Assembly: GCF_009900745.1 (NCBI RefSeq)
Contig: NZ_WXVU01000020.1
Coordinates: 56,596-120,595, forward strand
Origin: Chryseobacterium sp. c4a
GTDB taxonomy: Bacteria > Bacteroidota > Bacteroidia > Flavobacteriales > Weeksellaceae
Direction of reading: 5' to 3'
DNA length: 64,000 bases
The translations under genes and the position numbers were made by a program. Below are positions 37,301 to 44,761 of this stretch, one piece after another (the first letter of the stretch is position 1; each line of letters starts with the position of its first letter). Under the pieces are notes generated by a model that worked only from the letters and a program-made list of their open reading frames with translations, had not been told where the DNA came from and did no database searches.

Positions 37301-39712
37301 TATCTTTCTGGTGATGTGAAAACTCCAAATGGGGCAGTTCATGGAATTGCCATGTGTAAAAACAACGACTGTTCAGAAAGAACAGACTATTATTGGGAAA
37401 ATAGAAATGGTAAAAATGGTTATTATGCTAAAGGAATATCTGAGCCACTTGCCATTACGCTGCTTTCACAACAAGAAAAAACAAAGAATCCTACAATTAC
37501 ATTATTCTGGAATTATGGATCTTGTGGATACAATAAAAACTATACGACTTCCTGGAATTATATTAAAGATAAAAAAGGCTTTGATCTTACTCAAGTTACA
37601 GATGCCAACTCTATCAAGTATTTGAGTACTGTACCTTGTTTGGATGGTTCAGGAAGTAGTGTTATCTCTGATGATATTTGTGTAGGCAAAGATGTAGTTG
37701 CTATTAATAAAGGATATAACAAACTTCGGGCGATCATTGATTCTAATGATAAGCCATTACTTGTTGAGACAATTAAAAATGTAGATGATTGTTCATTAAG
37801 ATTATTGTCTTATACAGAGATCGAAAAATTAATTAAAAAATTAGGATACGACAGTACCATAAAAGACGATCAGGAGTCCGCTATTGTAAGACTTGCTGCT
37901 TCTATTAAAGCAGAAAATTTCAAGACCTTCTATATTCTTTTAGAAAATAATAATAATGAATTAATCAAAAATCTTGTCAGTCATTTACAGGATAGAATTA
38001 TCCTTTATGGAGGTAATAATTACACCAATTTTATGGGGGTATTGGTGTCTATGTTTAACAAATATCCGGCATCAATTGCCGATAGATGGCCATCTGAAAC
38101 AGATAATTTTGCTTCAAGAGTTATTAACCTTAATCCTGTAGACTATTCTAGTGATACTTCATCAATTATCTATCAGAGCTATACATCAAAACATAATGAT
38201 GGAGTCTATGATGAATCAACAGGTAATATAGGTTTATTTGATGTTTACACCACGTATCATCATAATCCGGTGACTGCCCATGAGTCTGGGATGTCTAAAA
38301 CGGAAAATAAAGAAAAGATTACAGATGTCTCCCCATTGAGTCCTGTAATTATGATACCAAATGCAGATAAAATCCCTTTAATACAATCCGCAATAGATGG
38401 TTATGATTTTGGTAATGGCAATTATATTGTTCCCGCCATACTCCTGAAGTACAGCAAAGATAAAATACGTAATGATTATATTGAAAAAGGTGTTATTACA
38501 ACACTGGATATAGCTACTATATATCTGAGTGGAGGAACTGCATTGGCAACTAAAGTGACATGGATACGCCGTGCATGGGCAATGGCTGAAGTGGCTGGAG
38601 CAGTTGGAAATATAGCTGTTACAACACAAACTGTAAATCCGGATAGTAATCTAGGAAAAGCAATCAATGCTTATAACCTTGGAATGGGTATTATCGGAGT
38701 GAAAAACCTTAGTGTTGGTGGATATAAGTTTATAAGCAGTCTTCCTCAGGCTACAAAGAAATTATTGCAGGAGAATAAAGGGTTAAGAGATCTATTGACT
38801 GCTAAATATCTTGAATGGAAAACACTTACTACGAATCTTGATAACCTGCCTCCTGCAGAGAGAGAGTTGCTTACTAAACAAGAGCAGGTTTGGAAAGCTC
38901 TGGGAATTGTAGATAAACTTGTAGATGCTGTTTACAAAAATGTAAAATATGACGATTTTGTTAAAACAGTAGGAGATTTTGCCAATGGAGCGAAGGGAGA
39001 TATAGCTCGTGAAGCCTATAGGTTATGGGGCGCTGATAAATGGGATGAGCTTTATAAGTTATTTAAAGATAACAATCTGAATGATTGGAACGGAATTAAC
39101 TGGCCTCCATATAGTGGGTTCTCTAAAATCAATAAAATTGTTAAAGGAAATGACTATGACTTAAGAATCGATAGATTCCAGAAAGAAACAAGCTTAGGAG
39201 GTGGATTTGGTAGTCCTATCCTGAAAAATGGAGAAGGTGTTGATGATTTGGTTTACACTTATGACTCCCGAATGTTGGCAGATAAATTAGATGATGGAAT
39301 CTATTACTTCTCATTTAAAATGAGCAAGAAAGCTACAGATGTAGACTTGAAAGTTGGAGATGTAGCCCCTTGGTTTAAGAAAAACGTGAACCTTGCTGGA
39401 GAACAAATAGAATTTTCCAAAAAACTTCATGCAATGGATGCAAGCTATTTTGATGATGTTCAAGCGTTGGTAAGAATTAATAAAAAATGGAGAATATGTG
39501 TTGTAGAAGGTAAAGCGGTAGTGACAGAAATTCAGACTGCATTGAATAAACTTCCTCAAAATGTAGCAGATGATATTGCAGTCTATATCAACGGTGATAA
39601 AAGTAGGCTTACGTATTTTAAAAATGCAGAAAAATCCGGTAAATTGGATAAAACAATAGAAGCCTACCAAATTTATAAAAGAAATAAAGTAAAAACGATA
39701 TTATGTCCTTAG
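34394..39712 (+). CDS. TANFOR-type secreted toxin with zincin and C-terminal TNT domain
   Basis: 1772 aa. A signal peptide lies near residues 15-38 (ending VKVTGQ). About 40-190 match the Bacteroidota TANFOR domain (YPVKLVPVVIPPYSLRLADY at the start, TCTSVFMVQYDPPMLTLP at the end). An FN3 domain covers about 310-400. A zinc-metallopeptidase site HELGH (889-893) with H900 and a downstream LLMDY turn is seen in the middle. After a hydrophobic pretoxin stretch (about 1365-1450), about 1568-1675 match the TNT family: WPPYSGF at 1570, IDRF at 1592-1595, GGGFGSP, VAPWF at 1657 and GEQ with Q1671. The Arg of DRF and this Gln correspond to key residues of M. tuberculosis TNT, which hydrolyses NAD+ (and NADP+). 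A tail of about 95 aa follows. Probably secreted through T9SS and processed by its own zincin; both points are inference. Confidence 0.87.
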   Translation: MIEDCFKSYLKRQHYYTKVIALFLLLISGLMPVKVTGQQYPVKLVPVVIPPYSLRLADYATSTDNKLQLQVLMTDLLEPQHQTGIKFSLEAGLNAVPIARSNDFVVGLSPFMLYPGSNVTLSNVDLRSLFELQNLAGINAVQYSKPLADGVYQFCFQAYDYYTKNNLSSKTCTSVFMVQYDPPMLTLPQNAEKIQALAPYGGGGGVVFQWMPRQIAPNTRYIFTLKELWDQGQSPISGFLSAPPLWREETYAPTLYYGIDKTQLMPGKRYAWQVQAKSGNPVLGANSTDDNGVYKNNGLSEIFYFDYVENCAVPTLLMAKNAGKGRVEIRWSLAGQPGGLYNVQYRKKGSSAEWATQQSYQATAILTGLEDKTEYEYRVGTVCGSTQTFGDTNPTTSGNSAGNAYSYSGIQFFTTDGSSSNNNYQCGIMPAVDIANKNPLQSMLGNNEVFTAGDFPVTVLSAQGSNGIYTGTGFIEVPYLADTKIKVSFTNIKLNTDKKLIEGTVETTYDPNETAVHYASGGLGETFGDAGVKEITVDYTIVDIKYTATPPPGKITVYGDSGNGGSPSQQDYPGGKDYEIKDKDGNIWTVDENGNVTKTGKVAEGGASNSTNTDGVSGSGSNAAVNQYTAKGIKIEWKEDAAGKFAFDTPEKTKLPTSKYPSVKDADNNTIYVPYKATVNKQTELFDAKVSISDPSFKDAKIIFKTLGTGKAIEATEVNKTATERNYQLKLPGTFDYAEEEVIAVLMPKETGSKQKVIGSFRLVHLSPEDINVSLVPLDAASQSNLQAQGAKLNQIYNKIGVKFNVKEEPILNISSIVSGDTINSEDSDLMSTYSPQQQQINALYKGTDARYVLFVTDKKSSTGQSGYMRLNGQFGYVYGNTPAKTGAHELGHGVFKLEHPWKAYGTPEKGTNLLMDYTPGEELSHLEWKQINDPAFKLYAFQGQSAGEFSVTQLTPEWEPFKFSGSSIYLSGDVKTPNGAVHGIAMCKNNDCSERTDYYWENRNGKNGYYAKGISEPLAITLLSQQEKTKNPTITLFWNYGSCGYNKNYTTSWNYIKDKKGFDLTQVTDANSIKYLSTVPCLDGSGSSVISDDICVGKDVVAINKGYNKLRAIIDSNDKPLLVETIKNVDDCSLRLLSYTEIEKLIKKLGYDSTIKDDQESAIVRLAASIKAENFKTFYILLENNNNELIKNLVSHLQDRIILYGGNNYTNFMGVLVSMFNKYPASIADRWPSETDNFASRVINLNPVDYSSDTSSIIYQSYTSKHNDGVYDESTGNIGLFDVYTTYHHNPVTAHESGMSKTENKEKITDVSPLSPVIMIPNADKIPLIQSAIDGYDFGNGNYIVPAILLKYSKDKIRNDYIEKGVITTLDIATIYLSGGTALATKVTWIRRAWAMAEVAGAVGNIAVTTQTVNPDSNLGKAINAYNLGMGIIGVKNLSVGGYKFISSLPQATKKLLQENKGLRDLLTAKYLEWKTLTTNLDNLPPAERELLTKQEQVWKALGIVDKLVDAVYKNVKYDDFVKTVGDFANGAKGDIAREAYRLWGADKWDELYKLFKDNNLNDWNGINWPPYSGFSKINKIVKGNDYDLRIDRFQKETSLGGGFGSPILKNGEGVDDLVYTYDSRMLADKLDDGIYYFSFKMSKKATDVDLKVGDVAPWFKKNVNLAGEQIEFSKKLHAMDASYFDDVQALVRINKKWRICVVEGKAVVTEIQTALNKLPQNVADDIAVYINGDKSRLTYFKNAEKSGKLDKTIEAYQIYKRNKVKTILCP

Positions 39713-40260
39713 CATTAGATAGACCCCACACTTTTGAATCTAAATTCAAAAACATCAAACTGATTGCAACAGAATTTGATGAACCTTTTTATGGATTTAC
39801 TTTATGGAGATTCAGGTTGTATGTTGATGATAATTTGTTTATCCATTCTCTTTTAGACTATGAAGGAAAAGGGTGTGGACTGGAAGCAGATTTAGAAAAA
39901 TTTAAACTTGAATCCGGAGATGGAGCATTTGTATTTATTCCTTATGGTCTGATGGTTATGAATACCCATGATCTTAGCTTGAAAAAGTATGATGCAGAGA
40001 TAGGAACAAATAATACTTTTATTGAAAACAACTTCTGGGACGATAAACTTTTTGTTCTAAGACAACGTAGTGTTTGGGTAGTAGATTTGAAAGAGCAAAA
40101 GCTGCTGCAAAAAACATATCCCTTCGAGAAACTGAAATTTGAAAAAATGTGGCGACAAGGGGATAATGTTAAATTTTTATACAAAGATAAACTAACAGGA
40201 GAAGCCCAAACTCTGGAGTACAGCCTGGAAAATAAAAACTTCATAAATGATGTGGTATAG
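39703..40260 (+). CDS. Probable immunity protein for the TNT toxin
   Basis: 185 aa, soluble, no signal peptide. The ATG overlaps the last 10 bases of the toxin gene, the usual arrangement for a polymorphic toxin and its cytoplasmic antidote. The sequence is beta-rich (repeated strands such as LFVLRQRSVWVVDLKEQK), perhaps a small beta-propeller or sandwich. I see no resemblance to IFT, the known M. tuberculosis TNT inhibitor, or to a listed Imm family. Role assigned from position only. The next gene overlaps its end by 14 bases. Confidence 0.8.
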   Translation: MSLALDRPHTFESKFKNIKLIATEFDEPFYGFTLWRFRLYVDDNLFIHSLLDYEGKGCGLEADLEKFKLESGDGAFVFIPYGLMVMNTHDLSLKKYDAEIGTNNTFIENNFWDDKLFVLRQRSVWVVDLKEQKLLQKTYPFEKLKFEKMWRQGDNVKFLYKDKLTGEAQTLEYSLENKNFINDVV

Positions 40261-41035
40261 AAACTTATTAACGGTAATAGGACTGCTGCTTATCAGTCTT
40301 TTATCAGCACAGTCCTGCAATTTTGATGACTTTGTAAACGATCTGTCCCAAGGCAATGCAGTCTTTAAAAGTATTGTTAATGAAGAAGACGGCTTCAAAG
40401 CATGGCAGATTCTGGCAGAGGAAGCTCCTGCATTAAGGAAAAATGCAGATGAACTGAACCTCGTTTCTAAAAACCTGAGCGCTATTGAAAAGGCGGGTGG
40501 GTATAAGAAGTGGAAAGAAGCGGACGGTTTAGGTAGTGTATTTGGAAATATAGCGAAAAATGGTAATAAGATTGAATATACAAATCCCGCAGGAAAAATA
40601 TTGAGGTGGAGTGAACAAAGAAGTAATGATATCAATAATTCAATAATAAACTCTAAAAATTTAGATATATCAAATTCAAATAATGTAGGAAGAATTATTG
40701 AAGGGAAAGTAGGTGATTTTGTAAATGGTAAAAAACAAGTTACAGCCTTTGGTCAAAAAATAGATCCAAATATTACGGATATAGATGTAGGAACTGCTGA
40801 TGAAATTATTGAAGTTAAAGCTTCGTTTAGTTCTGTAAAAGAGACACAATTTGCGAAGTTGTTAAATAAGGATCTAGACAATTTTTGTAATCCATATAAT
40901 AAGAAGGTAATTCTGTATATAGATAAACCTTTAAGTGATGCGACACCTGCACAAATAAATATGATAGATAGAATTAAACAACAAGGAGTAACAGTAGTGA
41001 ATTCGTTGGAAGAACTTGGGCAAATATTAAAATAA
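40247..41035 (+). CDS. Small secreted toxin, PD-(D/E)xK nuclease-like
   Basis: 262 aa. An N-terminal signal peptide (about 1-22, LLTVIGLLLISLLSAQ) is followed by a helical pretoxin region (about 25-92, with FKAWQILAEEAPALRKNADE). The C-terminal part has the arrangement of a restriction-endonuclease-like fold: E152 in GRIIEGKVGDF, D178/D180 in ITDIDVG and the E189-V-K191 of EIIEVKAS, then a strand KKVILYIDKP. These are the expected catalytic acids and lysine of PD-(D/E)xK nucleases. A Cys at 24 right after the signal leaves lipoprotein anchoring possible. The gene overlaps the previous one by 14 bases and the next by 1 base (TAATG). Confidence 0.8.
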   Translation: MMWYRNLLTVIGLLLISLLSAQSCNFDDFVNDLSQGNAVFKSIVNEEDGFKAWQILAEEAPALRKNADELNLVSKNLSAIEKAGGYKKWKEADGLGSVFGNIAKNGNKIEYTNPAGKILRWSEQRSNDINNSIINSKNLDISNSNNVGRIIEGKVGDFVNGKKQVTAFGQKIDPNITDIDVGTADEIIEVKASFSSVKETQFAKLLNKDLDNFCNPYNKKVILYIDKPLSDATPAQINMIDRIKQQGVTVVNSLEELGQILK

Positions 41036-41607
41036 TGGGAACATTTTCAAAAGCATTTATAAAATTGAACGATCTAAAGGTAATTTTAGATGAATTAAAA
41101 AATTACTATATCATTGGAAGACAAGAGATCATTGAAGAATCTAAACCGTTGTATTATTCCCAAAATAGTAATGAAACAATCATTTTATCCAATAATTATA
41201 ATAACGATTGGTGTGAAATAGAACTTGAATTTAATTATTCTGTTTATTTATATGATGAATTTTTAAGAAGGCTCTCAAGTAAATTTAATACAATCATACT
41301 CTTTGCATATTATCAATCAACTATAGGCGATGGAAGAATTGCAAAATTTAATAGAGGACAGCTTGATTTATCAATATCTCAGAAATATTTCAAACACAAT
41401 GGGCATGAGAAAATTTGTTTGGTTGACAATTTTGGAATATCTGAAGTAATGAAAAAAGAATTTGATATTCCTAAGCTAGGAGAGGATTTTAATAGAATTG
41501 ATTATGATTTAATAAATGAATTTCTCAGCAATAATGGATTATCACCAGATAATTTAAAAGAATATCAAAAATGGTCTTATTTACATATTGAAAAAATAAA
41601 TGGATAA
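41035..41607 (+). CDS. Probable immunity protein for the nuclease-like toxin
   Basis: 190 aa, soluble, no signal peptide. It starts within the stop of the toxin gene (TAATG), so translation is coupled. Aromatic- and Asn-rich alpha/beta sequence (IELEFNYSVYLYDEFLRRL, NTIILFAYYQSTIGDGRIA). No recognised Imm family. Base composition is more AT-rich than the large structural genes, as is common for imported toxin/immunity cassettes. Confidence 0.78.
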   Translation: MGTFSKAFIKLNDLKVILDELKNYYIIGRQEIIEESKPLYYSQNSNETIILSNNYNNDWCEIELEFNYSVYLYDEFLRRLSSKFNTIILFAYYQSTIGDGRIAKFNRGQLDLSISQKYFKHNGHEKICLVDNFGISEVMKKEFDIPKLGEDFNRIDYDLINEFLSNNGLSPDNLKEYQKWSYLHIEKING

Positions 41608-41612
41608 TCTAA

Positions 41613-41705
41613 AAAGTATACTTACAAATAGATAAAAAAACTGATAAAGTAGTGACTACAAAATATAGTCAGCTGTTAATGGAAAATATACCAAATAAGC
41701 GTTGA
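41613..41705 (+). pseudogene. Displaced toxin C-terminal stub
   Basis: A frame with no start codon reads KVYLQIDKKTDKVVTTKYSQ then LLMENIPNKR and stops at 41703-41705. It begins right after the stop of the preceding immunity gene. This looks like the last 30 codons of a lost toxin domain left behind when a new toxin/immunity cassette was inserted. Confidence 0.45.
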
Positions 41706-41713
41706 GAAATACT

Positions 41714-41842
41714 ATGGATATACTAGATGAAATTTATGAACTGTATAAACTTTATAATGATTACGGAAAAATTGAAAATGGGAATTCAAATGAATTGATA
41801 TGCTTAAACCATTTGTTATACGAAACGAAATATGGAATCTAA
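41714..41842 (+). pseudogene. Frameshifted 5' part of the following gene
   Basis: ATG at 41714 opens MDILDEIYELYKLYNDYGKI and continues as LICLNHLLYETKYGI to a stop at 41840. The frame of the next gene overlaps it and continues in a similar style, suggesting a single original gene of about 175 codons broken by a -1/+2 shift near 41835. Confidence 0.4.
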
Positions 41843-42240
41843 AGAGTTTTGATGAAAAACAAAATATTAGAGAGCATCTTAAAATGAAACTACTCAATAT
41901 AGCAGGAAGTAAAGAAGAGTATGAAGAGAGGTTTGAATTGGAAAATGCGATTATAAATATACACTCACTTATAGATGTAATTGAGAGTAAAATAAATACA
42001 TTAGGAGGTTTTGATGATTCGATGACTATAAGATTTAAATCGATGCTTTTTGTTGAAAAGTATTTGATTAATGAATATAAGAATCCTAAAATTATAAGAA
42101 CGTCTAATTATAATTTGTTAATAAATCTAATAAAGGAAATACTATCTAATTACAATGTAGAGTACAAGAGTGATATAATAAAGCTAAGAGATATTATAAT
42201 GAAAAAATATAATTTGTTAAATAATAATGGAGATAGGTAG
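41800..42240 (+). CDS. Hypothetical protein, possible broken immunity gene
   Basis: 146 aa, helical and AT-rich (KMKLLNIAGSKEEYEERFEL, NLLINLIKEILSNYNVEYKS). The first dozen residues from ATG 41800 are read in a frame that upstream belongs to the 41714 peptide, so the natural start may be 41714 with a frameshift. No family recognised. It lies directly behind a toxin stub and so is a good candidate for an orphan immunity gene whose toxin has been replaced. May or may not still be expressed. Confidence 0.55.
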   Translation: MLKPFVIRNEIWNLKSFDEKQNIREHLKMKLLNIAGSKEEYEERFELENAIINIHSLIDVIESKINTLGGFDDSMTIRFKSMLFVEKYLINEYKNPKIIRTSNYNLLINLIKEILSNYNVEYKSDIIKLRDIIMKKYNLLNNNGDR

Positions 42241-42314
42241 AAAGGATATTTGATCTGTAAAATATGAACTAAAAATTGCATATAAAACTATTCAAAGTAT
42301 ACTGATTATTAATA

Positions 42315-42527
42315 ATGGATTGGAAAACTATTCAAGATAACTATTCAAACCATGCGGGTACCTATAAAAATTTAAAAGATGAATTTTTATGGCTGGATTA
42401 TGAATATCATTTTGATGAAAAAGATGTTGATGAGAATTGGAATAGTAAAATTATTAGAGACTCCAGAAAGATAAGTAGCCTGTATTATGATAAGATGAAA
42501 TATAATGTTGCAAGCATCAATGTTTAA
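42315..42527 (+). CDS. Short hypothetical protein or gene fragment
   Basis: 70 aa, acidic and aromatic (KDEFLWLDYEYHFDEKDVDE), no signal peptide. No recognised family. It sits between the possible broken immunity gene and another remnant, in AT-rich sequence. It could be the truncated start of an immunity protein. Confidence 0.45.
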   Translation: MDWKTIQDNYSNHAGTYKNLKDEFLWLDYEYHFDEKDVDENWNSKIIRDSRKISSLYYDKMKYNVASINV

Positions 42528-42533
42528 TAATAG

Positions 42534-42626
42534 AACCAAGAAACAGTTGAATATGTGAACCTATTGGATGGAAGAGATGAAAAATCTTCAGAACCTAACA
42601 AAAAACTAATAACCAAAACAAAATAA
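42534..42626 (+). pseudogene. C-terminal stub joined to the FN3 gene
   Basis: A frame without a start codon reads NQETVEYVNLLDGRDEKSSE then PNKKLITKTK and ends in TAA that overlaps the ATG of the FN3 gene (TAATG). The coupling suggests that an intact upstream gene once ended here, before cassette turnover removed it. Confidence 0.4.
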
Positions 42627-44749
42627 TGAACATAAAAACACAATATACATTGAAGAAACATTTATTGCTTTTCACAATGCTGTTATGCAGTATTGTATGG
42701 GGACAGCAAAAGGATGCTGACAAACCTGTTACCCCTCATATCCGTCTTAAAACAGATGCTAAAAAAGATAAAATATCGCTGAGATGGGCGGTAGACGAGC
42801 CATTGGCATGGCAAAGAGCCAATAAAACTGGATTTTCTTTAAAAAGATATGTCCTGGCCAGAAATGGGAAAGTTCTTACGAAACCTGAAGAAAAAGACCT
42901 TGGAATTTTCAAAGCGGCATCAGAAAATGAGTGGAAGGAGGTAGTAGAGAAAAATGATAATGCAGCCATTGTAGCTCAGTCACTTTTCGGAGACAGCTTT
43001 GAGGTGGAAATGGGAGAAAAGCAAGGAAAACTCGAAGGAGTAGTCAGTAAATCTGCCGAGATTGAGCAGCGTTTTGCTTATGCCCTTATGGCCGCCGATC
43101 TGGATTTTGAGGTTGCCAAACTTGCCGGATGGGGGTACACCGATACTGATGTAAAACCTAATGAAAGGTATCTGTACATGGTAAGCACAATTCAGGATGG
43201 TAAATCAATAAATATCCTGCCGGTAAAAGGAGAAGCACTGGCTTCTATTGCAGCTACCAACGAATTGCCTAAGCCACTGGATTTTATCGGAATATTTAAA
43301 GACCAGACCGTAACATTATCCTGGGAATATTTGCAGCTTCGTGAGACTTATACCGCTTATTATGTGGAGAGAGCTCAGGAAGGAACAGCTTTTAAAGAGT
43401 TGGGAGACCTTCCGGTGATGAATATGAATGATAATGATGGCAGGCAAACCCAGGGAATGGTATTTGTAGACTCTCTGAAACAGAACAATGCAAAATTCAG
43501 CTATCGTATCCGTGGAAAAACGATTTTTGGGGATTATGGGCCTTACTCTGATATTGTTTCCGGTGCTGGTAAAAAGAGCATGGAAGCTACACCAAGGATT
43601 TCAGAACTTAATATCGGGGAAGATGAAAACATTGCCTTAGAATGGGAGTTTCCTAAAGAAGCCGAAAAGGATATTGTTTCTTTTGAGTTGCTTCACTCCG
43701 AGACCGATGCTCAGAATAGTTATAAAACAATCAAAAATAAAATTCCGGTTACAACAAGAAACTTGATAACCAAAAGCCTTGCTCCATCCAATTATTATAA
43801 AATACAGGCCGTTGGAAAAGGGGGCGACAAACGTGAATCTTTTTCAGTACTGGCACAGCCTAATGATACAACACCTCCCGAAACTCCAACAGGTTTTAAA
43901 GGAAAAATAGACTCTTTGGGAGTTGCTCACCTGGAATGGAAAGCCAATACAGAGAAGGATCTTGAAGGATATCATGTTTTCAGAGGAATTCAAAAAGGAG
44001 ATGAATTGGTAAGACTTACTCCACAGGCAATCACCAAAAATAAGTTTGAAGATAAAGTCGTACTGGAGAACCTGAATTCTAAAGTATATTATTATATCAC
44101 AGCAACAGATCGACGCAAAAATCAATCAAAACCAACCATCATCCTTGAACTGGAAAAGCCTGATAAGGTGAGACCACAAGCTCCAGTATTCACAGAATAT
44201 AAACTGGAAGATGATGGAAAAATAACCCTGCATTGGTTGAAAAGTCATAGTGATGATGTTGCTTCCCATCAGTTATACCGTCAGGCCAAAGATTCAGAAG
44301 ATAAAAGCTGGAAGATGATCTATGAAACCAAAGAAATCAAGCCGGATTATGTGTACACGGATAAAGATGTGGAAGTTAACAAGCAGTACACCTATTACAT
44401 GCTTGCGATAGACAAAAGCCAGCTAAAGTCAGATAAATCACAGGAAATGACCTTGAGAAGCAACAGTTTTGAACCACAATCTATCCTCACCAATCTATCC
44501 GGTTCTGCCAGCAAAAGTAAAGCACAGATTGAACTGAACTGGAAGATCAGTGGAGATAGCGTAGGGGAGATCATTGTTTATCGTCAGAAAGGGACAGAAA
44601 AACCAAGTCTTTGGGGAACATTGACAGGGGGACAAAACTTTTTGGAAGACAAGTCAATCCAGGTAGGAAATACTTACACTTATTTATTAAAGCCAATGCT
44701 GAAAAATAATCAGGTGGCAAAGACTGAAAAAATAAGTATCGAATATTAA
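42626..44749 (+). CDS. Secreted FN3-domain protein
   Basis: 707 aa with a signal peptide (about 1-26, ending SIVWG). It consists mainly of fibronectin type III-like domains: about 215-310, 320-410 (SPSNYYKIQAVG type end), 418-510 (TPPETPTGFKGKIDSLGVAH start), 518-610 and 620-707. The first 200 residues are less regular and may be a family-specific head. No T9SS C-terminal sorting domain is visible, so it may be periplasmic or carried by partners. It lies 12 bases before the SprB/T9SS gene. Likely a surface scaffold or adhesin of the toxin cluster. Confidence 0.85.
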   Translation: MNIKTQYTLKKHLLLFTMLLCSIVWGQQKDADKPVTPHIRLKTDAKKDKISLRWAVDEPLAWQRANKTGFSLKRYVLARNGKVLTKPEEKDLGIFKAASENEWKEVVEKNDNAAIVAQSLFGDSFEVEMGEKQGKLEGVVSKSAEIEQRFAYALMAADLDFEVAKLAGWGYTDTDVKPNERYLYMVSTIQDGKSINILPVKGEALASIAATNELPKPLDFIGIFKDQTVTLSWEYLQLRETYTAYYVERAQEGTAFKELGDLPVMNMNDNDGRQTQGMVFVDSLKQNNAKFSYRIRGKTIFGDYGPYSDIVSGAGKKSMEATPRISELNIGEDENIALEWEFPKEAEKDIVSFELLHSETDAQNSYKTIKNKIPVTTRNLITKSLAPSNYYKIQAVGKGGDKRESFSVLAQPNDTTPPETPTGFKGKIDSLGVAHLEWKANTEKDLEGYHVFRGIQKGDELVRLTPQAITKNKFEDKVVLENLNSKVYYYITATDRRKNQSKPTIILELEKPDKVRPQAPVFTEYKLEDDGKITLHWLKSHSDDVASHQLYRQAKDSEDKSWKMIYETKEIKPDYVYTDKDVEVNKQYTYYMLAIDKSQLKSDKSQEMTLRSNSFEPQSILTNLSGSASKSKAQIELNWKISGDSVGEIIVYRQKGTEKPSLWGTLTGGQNFLEDKSIQVGNTYTYLLKPMLKNNQVAKTEKISIEY

Positions 44750-44761
44750 AAAAACAAACAC

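Noticed and set aside
40192..40635. Minus-strand frame of 147 codons opposite the toxin gene
   Set aside because: Antisense to an overlapping set of well-supported plus-strand genes; Ser/Phe-rich composition typical of a complementary frame.
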